Part shown: piece by piece, positions 49,902 to 58,443 of the stretch | Position numbering within the stretch: the first letter of the stretch is position 1 | Layout: each line of letters opens with the position of its first letter | DNA from: CAYGZL01 sp964354345 | GTDB taxonomy: Bacteria; Chloroflexota; Anaerolineae; Anaerolineales; UBA4823 | DNA: 64,000 nucleotides | Assembly (NCBI GenBank): GCA_964354345.1 | Contig: CAYGZL010000043.1 | Coordinates: 1 to 64,000, forward strand | Direction: 5' to 3' | The notes under the pieces: model-generated | What the model saw: the letters and a program-made list of their open reading frames with translations, nothing else | The model's database searches: none | Told to the model about the DNA's origin: nothing | Program-made: the position numbers and the translations under genes

Positions 49902-51533
49902 TTACAACAGGTAGGTAATGAGGATTGTTAATAATAAAATCGTCCAGAGTATTCCACCCGGCCCCTCGAGAAGACTGTCAACGCCTCGAACCATACTGTT
50001 GAGTATACGATCACCAATGCGTGCTGGCTGATAAGTCCAGCTCAGTGAAATAATGTTGTTCAATGTAGAAAACAGGCGGGGTAAGATATTTATAAAACGC
50101 TTGCTTATTATATACAGGATGACAGACATGACCAGAGAAACCAGCACCGGCCAGGACACACTCAAATCTGGATCGGCTATCTTGCCTGGCGGTATTTTTA
50201 GGGGGCTCCAGTAGGTGATAAAAACCATAACCAATAAGATCAGAAAACCTCCGATCGGATATATGATCCATGTCCAACGCTCAAGGCAATCAATCGATGG
50301 TTTAGATTGCATAATATGACGCAGATATCCCGCTAATAAAAGGCTATGAGAGAGTAAGATCAAAATAGTAATGACATTATTCAACCAACCAGTTTGGAGA
50401 TTATAAAGTCGAACATGTTGCCAGGTTGGGGTATAAGGTAACGAGGATAAAGCTACCCAGCCTACGAATGATAATATCATGATGATTTTTGATTTTGCAG
50501 AAATGATGAAGATCAAACCGCCAATCAGTAATGCTGATAATCCCCAGATAAGACTGGCAGCGGGTTGGCCAACAAAGCCTGAGATAACCGATAAAGAACC
50601 AATAGAAAGAAACCAGGCAATTTGCCCTGTTTGTGCAATTGGTGCGGTAGCCCAGAGTAATGCGGATAAAGCGGCGACCAGGCTCAATAATATTAAAGAG
50701 AGATTCAGGGATTGAAAGGAAATGTCAATGAACGATAGGCGAGTGATTAACGCAAGACTTACCGAGGCTGACATCATAATGAGTAATAAGTGAAGCCCTG
50801 ATACTACTGTTCCACCTGGAACACTAGTTCCACCTGAATTGGAAAGCGAAACCTCAGGTTGCAATATAGTTAACCCCGCAAGGCGAATCCAACAGGCGAT
50901 CAATAACATGGTGACGTTTTGTGAAGAAAGTAATGAGAGAGAATTTGAATTTGCTGAAATATGCTCTAGCGAAGCTGCCCCACTGTTGCTTGCACTCCCA
51001 ATGATCAGGAATAAACTAAATGCGCGAATCGTAAAGAAACCCAGGATCCGTCTTACTGGTTGTCCGGAGAACGAATAGCGTAAACGTATTATCAGCTCGA
51101 ATAAATCGGTTAATGTCCAGGTCAACAAGATGGCGAGTAGATTGCCAGCCAATAATGATAGGATACCAGCCAGGTTAATGATCAAGCTGGTTGACCAGCT
51201 TGACCAATTCCTACTTTCTTCCTGACGCTGACCTCGAACAACTGCCGAAACTGTAAAAGTAAGACATACGGTCTCGAATGCTATGATATATGGCCAGGAA
51301 ATTTGGTCTAGTAGAAAGAGGGGTGATGGAAATAATAATAATCCATTTTGCCAGTTTTCCATGAGCTCCACAAGGGGCAGCCTCAAACGTAAGAAAACAA
51401 ACATTCCCCAGGCTGCGAAGGTAGAGAAGACACCAAGTAACCAATAAATAGAAAACCTTGGTCGAATCAGGCGCAGGGAGATCTGTGTAATTAGACCCAG
51501 AAGAATAAGAATAAGCGGACTCAGCAAAAGCAT
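49902..51533 (-). CDS. Complex I/Mrp-like membrane subunit (NuoL/HyfB-type), divergent
   Basis: 543 residues with about 14-15 hydrophobic helices. The helix-5 acid is retained in WTLTDLFELIIRL (D143/E146). In the helix-7 region (ACWIRLAGLTILQ), Arg217 stands where active pumps have Lys, and the usual PxHxWLP is lost. The C-terminus carries an amphipathic stretch (RILNSMVRGVDSLLEGPGG) before a last helix. It starts 14 nt after the lipoprotein gene and precedes the small membrane subunit by 22 nt. Ion-transport competence is doubtful from the residues. Assignment to the superfamily is moderately sure. Confidence 0.68.
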   Translation of the reverse strand: MLLLSPLILILLGLITQISLRLIRPRFSIYWLLGVFSTFAAWGMFVFLRLRLPLVELMENWQNGLLLFPSPLFLLDQISWPYIIAFETVCLTFTVSAVVRGQRQEESRNWSSWSTSLIINLAGILSLLAGNLLAILLTWTLTDLFELIIRLRYSFSGQPVRRILGFFTIRAFSLFLIIGSASNSGAASLEHISANSNSLSLLSSQNVTMLLIACWIRLAGLTILQPEVSLSNSGGTSVPGGTVVSGLHLLLIMMSASVSLALITRLSFIDISFQSLNLSLILLSLVAALSALLWATAPIAQTGQIAWFLSIGSLSVISGFVGQPAASLIWGLSALLIGGLIFIISAKSKIIMILSFVGWVALSSLPYTPTWQHVRLYNLQTGWLNNVITILILLSHSLLLAGYLRHIMQSKPSIDCLERWTWIIYPIGGFLILLVMVFITYWSPLKIPPGKIADPDLSVSWPVLVSLVMSVILYIISKRFINILPRLFSTLNNIISLSWTYQPARIGDRILNSMVRGVDSLLEGPGGILWTILLLTILITYLL

Positions 51534-51547
51534 TTTTTTCTAATATA

Positions 51548-53107
51548 TCAATGAAGAGTGGGCGGTAACCAGAGAAAATCTTGCGCCTGGCTGCCTGATA
51601 TAGATTGAATCTCGATTGTCGCCCGATTCTTCAAGCTTATATATAAAAATTGTTTATTAGTGACAATCACTAGCACACCACGGTGATCCGGAGACCATAG
51701 AACTCCTTCAACCCGTGAAGGGATTTGTGTAATCGATTGGTATATATTTTCTTTCAAATTTATCTCTATAAAATTGCTGTTATTCTCAGGAGGGGTTGGG
51801 ATTAAGGCTAAATATATATATTCCTCATCAAATTGAGCAATCCAACTGGGAGTGTAGGTTACTGATTCGGGAATTCCGCTTGATTCATCCGGCATATCAC
51901 TCAGGTGAAACTGCAGTCTCCGTTGCACAGTCATGAGATCTCCCCGAGTTGGTGCGGGTAGATATATTGTTAAAAAAGGCAGATCACCAGGTTTCGTTTG
52001 ACCGCGATGACCAACAATGAATGAGCCATCAGGCAGCCACCTGGTGCTGACTGCCTCTGCAGGCAGGTTATAGGTATCCGGAATTTCCGCCATGCGACCA
52101 GTACTTAAGTCAATCAACGCTTTCCAACTGGTTCCTGAGGAGGAAGGAACCACGGTGGCAATGACATATCGTCCATTGGAACGCCATTTCAAGGAATGGT
52201 ACATAACCTGGATATCTGTTTGTAAACCTTTAGGATCGGTCACTTGAACGATATTCGTTATTACATTCTGCGCCTGAGTATCTTTAAGGTTGGCCAGCCA
52301 GATACCGCGCATATCACTCCATAAAATTGACTGGCTATCAGAATTCCACACCGGCGTTTCACAAATAGAAGGTGAAACCGGAATACAAACGCCGATCAAT
52401 TCTGGTGGTTCTGGATCTACTAAACTTATCCGATACAGAGATGCCTCATTATTCAGCAGCAGGCCCGGCACAATATAAGCAAGCCACTGACTATCCGGTG
52501 AGATAGTGATGCCGCTCAAACGTGAAATACTCTGATTAACAATCACCGATTGGTTGGTAATTAAATCCAGGCTGGTTAAGTCAAATAATTCATTGCCATT
52601 GGCAGCGATTTTCTGGGATTGTAATAAAGCCGCCTTTTTCCCATTGGCGCTAACCGAGTAACTTATAACATTCTCTGCCAGTTGAATAACATTGTTTGCG
52701 ACAGGATCCCAGCGCATAAGCTTTTCATCAGAGAGATAAAGCAAATCGCTTGACCAGCCCGCTGCTTCGCTGGTGATAGTCGGGGTGATGAATGTTGGCG
52801 TAATGATGGCTGTTGGTTGAGGTGTGTCAGATATTACTGGCAAAGGGGGAGTCGCCGCCAACTCCGGGGTTAGTATGGGTGGGATGGGGGATGGTAATTT
52901 CTCAGTTGGTCGAACAAGGATTGGCGGTCTACTGGATGGAGAAGCCTTCGGAATAATTTCGGTACTAGTGTTCCGCGCTGTTAGCGGAGGGATGGATTCT
53001 GACGAAGTTGTTGGAATTGTACAGCCCACCAGAATAAGGCTGATGGACACGTTCATCACCAACCACCAAAATTTAAAATTCAACCTCCAACATTGAATAT
53101 CCGCCAT
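51548..53107 (-). CDS. Lipoprotein with beta-propeller (TolB/WD40-like) repeats
   Basis: 519 residues. The N-terminus has basic residues, then a hydrophobic stretch ending in a lipobox (LILVGC, Cys near residue 29), so it should be lipid-anchored outside. A Pro/Thr-rich spacer follows, then repeated blades with propeller signatures (SPDSQWLAYIVPG, VWNSDSQSILWSD, RSNGRYVIATV, LWSPDHRGVLVIV). The ATG at 53107 begins 5 nt after the hydantoinase stop and gives a good signal peptide; ATG 53056 is an alternative that still contains the lipobox. It precedes the three membrane subunits and may be the extracytoplasmic part of that complex, which is inference. Confidence 0.72.
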   Translation of the reverse strand: MADIQCWRLNFKFWWLVMNVSISLILVGCTIPTTSSESIPPLTARNTSTEIIPKASPSSRPPILVRPTEKLPSPIPPILTPELAATPPLPVISDTPQPTAIITPTFITPTITSEAAGWSSDLLYLSDEKLMRWDPVANNVIQLAENVISYSVSANGKKAALLQSQKIAANGNELFDLTSLDLITNQSVIVNQSISRLSGITISPDSQWLAYIVPGLLLNNEASLYRISLVDPEPPELIGVCIPVSPSICETPVWNSDSQSILWSDMRGIWLANLKDTQAQNVITNIVQVTDPKGLQTDIQVMYHSLKWRSNGRYVIATVVPSSSGTSWKALIDLSTGRMAEIPDTYNLPAEAVSTRWLPDGSFIVGHRGQTKPGDLPFLTIYLPAPTRGDLMTVQRRLQFHLSDMPDESSGIPESVTYTPSWIAQFDEEYIYLALIPTPPENNSNFIEINLKENIYQSITQIPSRVEGVLWSPDHRGVLVIVTNKQFLYISLKNRATIEIQSISGSQAQDFLWLPPTLH

Positions 53108-53112
53108 CGGAA

Positions 53113-54531
53113 TTATAAAATCGGAGCGCCAGGTGCACGGGTGAGGAACTGTCCCATCCCAGCTCGACCTATCCATCGCTTTCCATCAACAATTAATTGA
53201 CCACGTAAGAATACTTTTTCCGGAAAACCAGTCAGGCGCCACCCCTCGAACAAATTGTAATCGGTGCGGTGATAGGAGTAAGCAATTCCATAATCTATGT
53301 GGCATTTGGGATCCCAGATAACGAGGTCTGCATCTGCTCCTGGTAGAAGCGATCCCTTGCGTGGGTATAGGCCGAAAATTTTCGCTGGATTAGTGCTGGT
53401 AAGGGCAACGAATTGGTTTGGAGTAATTTTGCCTGCGCCGACTCCAAATGACCATAAGATGGGTAAACGATCACCAACGGCGGGCAATCCGTTAGGTATT
53501 TTGGTGAAATCTCCTGCACCCAACTCCTTTCCCGGGATGGCGACTGGCTTTCCTTCATAAAGAATCGGTTGCCTTCCATCATAAAAAAATGAGCAGTGAT
53601 CTGTAGCGATAGCCTGGATAGTTCCTGCAGACAGCCCTTGCCACAGACGTTGATTGTCTGTCCTGGTACGTAAAGGTGGAGAACAGACCCACTTGGCGCC
53701 ATCTGGCCTACTCAATTCGTCTTCCGTGAAGAATAAATATTGCGGACAGGTTTCTCCCATAACAGGAAGACCTTTTTCGCGAGCGTATTGAAGCTGGTCA
53801 ACTTCTCCTGCGGCATTCATATGAACAAAGTAGAGCGACGCCCCAGCCTGAGCGGCCAAAGCTACTCCTCGAAGAACTGTCTCAACGGCACCCCAAGCCG
53901 GACGAGTTTTCGCATGCCAATCCGGGGTTGTATGGCCAGCCAGTAAAGCTTCGGCCACCAGATAATCGATTACATCGCCATTTTCAGCATGTAGCAGGGT
54001 CAGTAATCCGTGACGGCCTGCGATACGGAGTACCTGGAAAATTTCCCCATCCGATAGGCGCAAACGATTGTTATATGCTGTGAAAACCTTAAGAGTATTG
54101 ATGCCCCATTTCGGTAGATTCGGAATTTCAGCCGCGATGGACGCATCGAATCTGGTTAGGTTCATGTGAAAGCCATAATCAACTGCGGCTTTTAGATCTG
54201 CTTTTTGATGCCAAGCATCAATTGACTGGTGTAAGGTTGGGTAATCTTGCGAAACGAAGTCAATGACGGTCGTTGTACCACCAAAGGCTGCTGCTTTATG
54301 TCCTGTGTAATGGTCGTCAGAACTTACCGTTCCAAACATTGGTAAATCGAAATGTGTATGAGGATCAACTCCGCCGGGTAGGATGAATTTACCATCGGCG
54401 TCAATTACCTCAGAATCTGGAATCGTCAGGTTAATACCAATCTGGCAGATTTTCTCACCCTCAATCAGAATATCAGCCTGGAAGGTTTCAGCTGCCGTGA
54501 TGAGTGTACCTGACTTAATCAAGATTTTCAT
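53113..54531 (-). CDS. Dihydropyrimidinase / D-hydantoinase
   Basis: 472 residues. The metal site VDPHTHFDLP is near 56-65, the carboxylated Lys in INTLKVFTAYN near 150, then LLHAENGDVIDYL and YFVHMNAAGEVD. ATDHCSFFYDGRQ provides the last Asp, and NPAKIFGLYPRKGSLLPGADADLV is typical. It opens the ring of dihydropyrimidines or hydantoins in pyrimidine breakdown. Its 5' end overlaps the upstream hypothetical gene by 17 nt, and the lipoprotein gene starts 5 nt after its stop. Confidence 0.92.
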   Translation of the reverse strand: MKILIKSGTLITAAETFQADILIEGEKICQIGINLTIPDSEVIDADGKFILPGGVDPHTHFDLPMFGTVSSDDHYTGHKAAAFGGTTTVIDFVSQDYPTLHQSIDAWHQKADLKAAVDYGFHMNLTRFDASIAAEIPNLPKWGINTLKVFTAYNNRLRLSDGEIFQVLRIAGRHGLLTLLHAENGDVIDYLVAEALLAGHTTPDWHAKTRPAWGAVETVLRGVALAAQAGASLYFVHMNAAGEVDQLQYAREKGLPVMGETCPQYLFFTEDELSRPDGAKWVCSPPLRTRTDNQRLWQGLSAGTIQAIATDHCSFFYDGRQPILYEGKPVAIPGKELGAGDFTKIPNGLPAVGDRLPILWSFGVGAGKITPNQFVALTSTNPAKIFGLYPRKGSLLPGADADLVIWDPKCHIDYGIAYSYHRTDYNLFEGWRLTGFPEKVFLRGQLIVDGKRWIGRAGMGQFLTRAPGAPIL

Positions 54532-55090
54532 ACGGTTTTAGGATACCCAATAAAATCGCGAGTTGTTCAGGATCCAGATCTAGCTGCGTTTCGGGTGATA
54601 CGTCCGCGGTGTAAGCATCGGCCTGGCTGACTCGTTCGCGGAGCGCTTGCCATAGAACCTGACGTTCGTCTGGTTCAACAACCAGATCATTTACCGTCTT
54701 TGCTTTTGCTAAATATTCACCTGTCGTGTACAGGAAAGTGAGTCTCCGCCAGGTTTCCGCCATAATGGGTTGTGGCAGGGATTGAAGAGGACCAATTTGG
54801 ATTTTATAATATTCCTGATGGGCGCGCGGATGGTCGGCTTCTTCTCGCAGTAATTCTCCGCGGGTGGTTAATTCGTGTCCTCGAACGGGGGCGATATATT
54901 GGATACACCATTTATCCTGACCGAAGGCGGCTGTCTGATAAAAGGCCAGGTAATCAACTGCCACCACCTTCGGCGCTGAACGCAATGGGATGCGATACCA
55001 ACCTAATAAACGCGCATATTCCAGGTCACGCGGCTGGTTCAGGATAACAACCAAAATTAGCGCAGTTGGAGGAATCGGAAAAGAAGCCAT
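54515..55090 (-). CDS. Conserved hypothetical protein
   Basis: 191 residues, soluble, no recognised domain. Notable segments are ILNQPRDLEYARLLGWYRIP near 18-37, VVAVDYLAFYQTAAFG near 42-57 and MAETWRRLTFLYTTGEYLAKA near 115-135. It lies 18 nt after the SNF2 ATPase gene and overlaps the hydantoinase by 17 nt. The PRDLEYARLLGWYRIP region suggests a nucleic-acid- or restriction-related fold, but this is weak. It is probably translated with the ATPase. Confidence 0.6.
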   Translation of the reverse strand: MASFPIPPTALILVVILNQPRDLEYARLLGWYRIPLRSAPKVVAVDYLAFYQTAAFGQDKWCIQYIAPVRGHELTTRGELLREEADHPRAHQEYYKIQIGPLQSLPQPIMAETWRRLTFLYTTGEYLAKAKTVNDLVVEPDERQVLWQALRERVSQADAYTADVSPETQLDLDPEQLAILLGILKPYENLD

Positions 55091-55108
55091 CGAAGATGCT
55101 TTAACTCC

Positions 55109-58100
55109 TTAACTGAATAATACCATCACATCGTCTGTCGAGAGGTCCTTGAAAAAGTCGGTGTCGGTTGAAATTAATTGATCAACCAGGTTCTTCTTGC
55201 GTTCTTGAAGGAGCAAGATCTTTTCCTCAACGGAATCTCGCGTGATTAACTTGTATATAAAAACAGGTTTATCTTGACCAATCCTGTGAGTCCGATCGGT
55301 CGCCTGCGCTTCCACAGCCGGATTCCACCAGGGATCAATGTGAATCACATAATCGGCAGCAGTCAGGTTTAATCCTAAACCTCCAGCTCTTAGGCTGATC
55401 AGGAAGAAAGGTAGTTCCGAATTGGTTTGAAAAGCATCAACCTGTTCCTGACGATTTTTGGTGCGGCCATCCAGGTAAGCATACGGGATCTTCCGTTCAT
55501 CAAGGGAATGACGGACGATGCGAAGCATGGATACAAACTGTGAAAAAACCAGCGCTTTATGGCCTTCAGATTGTAAAGTTTCCAGGGTTTCGAGAAGTAA
55601 TTCGAATTTTCCGGATTCACCGCGAAATTTTTCATCCATCAGACGAGGGTGAATAGAGATTTGCCGGAGGCGTAATAATCCTTCCAATATCTTCAACCTT
55701 GAGTGGCCTAGGCCTTCTTTCTCGAAAAGCCCCAACAGCAACCCACGGTAATAGTCCCGGGTGCGGAGGTAGAGCTTCCTTTGAGCAGGTTCCATATCAC
55801 AATAGAGAATGCGCTCGCTGCGTGGAGGTAGTTCGGGTGCGACCTGGTCTTTTGTCCGTCTGAGGATAAAAGGATAGACCAGTTTACGAAGGAGTTGGGC
55901 TGATACCTCATCATTCCTTCGTTCGATGGGCGCACCGAATTCCTCTTTAAAGTATTCGAGATTTCCAAGCAAACCTGGGTTTAGAAATGCAAATTGAGAC
56001 CACAGTTCAACTGTAGAATTTTCTACAGGTGTACCAGTTAGCACCAGGCGGTGCGCGCCTTGTAATAAACGGGCTGCTCGGGCAGTTTGAGATAAAGGAT
56101 TCTTGATTGATTGTGACTCGTCTAATAAAATATAATTAAATCTGTACCGGCATAACAGGTGGATATCACGTAACATGATTCCATAGGTTGTAATAACAAT
56201 ATCGGCGCGATCAAAAGATGAAAAATCCTTCGGCCGGTCACTATCAAAATACTCCAGGATGCGTAGATTGGGTGTAAACCGGGCTGCTTCTCGTTGCCAA
56301 TTAATCAATAAGGAACGTGGAACAACTAACAGATTGGCAGATGAACAGGGTGTTGTGGCTTGTTCTTGAGCTGAGGGTGCATAGGCTCCATTTCCACCGC
56401 CGCCTTCTCTCAAAGATTGAAAGAAGACCAGAGCCTGGATAGTTTTCCCAAGACCCATATCATCAGCCAGGCAGCCACCAAAGTGATATTCATGCAAGAA
56501 GTGCAGCCAATCAAAACCGGCTTTCTGATAGGGGCGTAATTCACCGACAAAACCTGATGGCAGGGGGCGGGGAGTGATACCAGAGAAATTCCTTAACTCT
56601 TCTCGTCGCCGGTAATATTCAGCATCGGCTTGCACCGATTCGGTATTATCTAATGCCTGGTCTAACAAGGTTTGATGATGGCGAGATAAGCGAACACCTT
56701 CTTGTGTTTCTTCGCCTAGGCCGAAGAGATGTTTGTATTTTTCAAGCCATTCCTCTGGAATTTCACCAATCGTCCCGTCTGTTAATTTAATATAACGTTC
56801 TTTCTTACGGATCGCTCTGCGGATGTCTTTCAAAGAGACTTCTAAATCACCAAAACTTACCTCAGCCTTGACATCAAACCAATCAATCCCCGAGGAAACC
56901 TGAATTGAAATCGTCGGTGTATTTCGGTTGACCCGAGCTGTTTTGATTCGCTCCTCACCAAAGACTTCATACCCATCCTGCGCAAGGCGAGGGACATGGT
57001 GTAATAAGAAATCTATCGGATGTAAACGAGCTCGGAGTTGCACTACACCAGGTTGATTTGCCGTAGGGTTTCGTTTTAAACCATACGCTGTCGATGTAAG
57101 CGCTTCCATAGCGCTGGTTTCTGCGCCTGATTGACGTCGAATCCGTACCAATGTCCAGGTATTGGGCTGACGTAATAAAGTTTCAGTAGATCCATGTGGG
57201 TCATAGGGAACTTCGTACGAACCGTAACAAAAGCGCAGTTGTCCCTGGATGTTTCCATCAGTTTCGGAAAGATAAACTCGTTTGATAGGTTTTTCCTCAA
57301 CGGTTTCCCAGGAGACCAAATCGCCTTCGAGAGGTACTTGCTCTGCGAGGGGAAGATAATGTTTCCTTAGAAATTCACCTTCATCTTTTGTCGGAATTAA
57401 TATTTCAGGATATTCAAGAAAACCATTAACGATCTCTGCCTTAACTGAGTCGCCTAATTTTATGAGGTTTTGACCAATTAATAACCAGAGTGGTGAGTAT
57501 TGAATCACACGAATGCTGCCTGGTCGGTCGTTGGATTTTAAGTCAATCGTCCGATCTGGCAAATTTATTCTGGCGTGGATATGTAGGCCATCAGAGTCGC
57601 GGGTTAGGTTCAGCCGTAATTCTCCTGGTTGGACCAGGATTCTCAGTGCTCTTTGTAAAGGGTTGTCGGGTTCACCCAGGTAAATTGGACTTTGGGTGCT
57701 GGCGATCAGAGTGAGAAAATCTTCCAGGGGAAATTCCAGGTTGAAATAATAAAGGTGTGCTCTGACACGTTCGATGAGAATATTGGCGATACGCACCCCT
57801 TCATAAGAACAGTTCAAACAACCCGCAGCGTCTAGTTCATGGTAAGGTGTCTTTATCTGGGCTATGAGACCAGGAGTGGTTTCCGTTATTTTAGCCAGGC
57901 TATCTTCATTGAAACCTGTTTCAGATCCACGTAACTCTTTTGGCAAAGCGCTCAGAGGGAGCTGGTAAGGGACGATCTTCCAGGATTTTAAACCAGCGGC
58001 TGAGGTATCTTGCAGGCTGAAAAAGAGTAAATACGGAACGGCTGCTTTCCGGCGTGGAATTGTTTGCCAGGTATCTATCAGCCGGTTGAGTTGAGCGCGC

Positions 58101-58408
58101 CATTTTGCAGGTTGGCGCTGACGCAGCACCTCCCGAACAGCCAGGCAAGCTGCCACCTCATGTTCGCAGACAGTTCCGCGATACGCGTACCTGCAGGCGC
58201 ATTTCAAGTATAGATAGTTATTGGCTACTTTTATTTCTACATCGAATGGACGTTTATCCTGGACGACGCACTGAGCAACCTGGTCTTTAATGTCACGCAC
58301 TTGAACCCGTCCCTGTTGGAACAGATTCTGACCAAGCTCAAAGATTTTACGATCAACCGCTTTTCGTATGCGATCTTCATTGAGCGTTTCGAGAGACAGT
58401 TTTGGCAT
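55109..58408 (-). CDS. SNF2-family ATPase/helicase with N-terminal SWIM zinc finger
   Basis: 1099 residues. The SWIM motif CxCx8CxH uses C70, C72, C81 and H83 in its N-terminal region. A middle SNF2-associated region follows. The ATPase core has DDMGLGKTIQALVF (motif I), a DESQ box in ILLDESQSIKN, LTGTPVENSTVELWSQFAFLNPG, and the C-lobe LVFSQFVSMLRIVRHSLDE, LISLRAGGLGLNLTAADYVIHIDPWWNPAVEAQATDR. These are DNA translocases that remodel protein-DNA or RNA polymerase complexes (RapA/HepA class). It is followed by the small hypothetical gene. Confidence 0.92.
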   Translation of the reverse strand: MPKLSLETLNEDRIRKAVDRKIFELGQNLFQQGRVQVRDIKDQVAQCVVQDKRPFDVEIKVANNYLYLKCACRYAYRGTVCEHEVAACLAVREVLRQRQPAKWRAQLNRLIDTWQTIPRRKAAVPYLLFFSLQDTSAAGLKSWKIVPYQLPLSALPKELRGSETGFNEDSLAKITETTPGLIAQIKTPYHELDAAGCLNCSYEGVRIANILIERVRAHLYYFNLEFPLEDFLTLIASTQSPIYLGEPDNPLQRALRILVQPGELRLNLTRDSDGLHIHARINLPDRTIDLKSNDRPGSIRVIQYSPLWLLIGQNLIKLGDSVKAEIVNGFLEYPEILIPTKDEGEFLRKHYLPLAEQVPLEGDLVSWETVEEKPIKRVYLSETDGNIQGQLRFCYGSYEVPYDPHGSTETLLRQPNTWTLVRIRRQSGAETSAMEALTSTAYGLKRNPTANQPGVVQLRARLHPIDFLLHHVPRLAQDGYEVFGEERIKTARVNRNTPTISIQVSSGIDWFDVKAEVSFGDLEVSLKDIRRAIRKKERYIKLTDGTIGEIPEEWLEKYKHLFGLGEETQEGVRLSRHHQTLLDQALDNTESVQADAEYYRRREELRNFSGITPRPLPSGFVGELRPYQKAGFDWLHFLHEYHFGGCLADDMGLGKTIQALVFFQSLREGGGGNGAYAPSAQEQATTPCSSANLLVVPRSLLINWQREAARFTPNLRILEYFDSDRPKDFSSFDRADIVITTYGIMLRDIHLLCRYRFNYILLDESQSIKNPLSQTARAARLLQGAHRLVLTGTPVENSTVELWSQFAFLNPGLLGNLEYFKEEFGAPIERRNDEVSAQLLRKLVYPFILRRTKDQVAPELPPRSERILYCDMEPAQRKLYLRTRDYYRGLLLGLFEKEGLGHSRLKILEGLLRLRQISIHPRLMDEKFRGESGKFELLLETLETLQSEGHKALVFSQFVSMLRIVRHSLDERKIPYAYLDGRTKNRQEQVDAFQTNSELPFFLISLRAGGLGLNLTAADYVIHIDPWWNPAVEAQATDRTHRIGQDKPVFIYKLITRDSVEEKILLLQERKKNLVDQLISTDTDFFKDLSTDDVMVLFS

Positions 58409-58443
58409 CAGTAGATAATCGAATGTTGAGTATGGCCAGTTGG

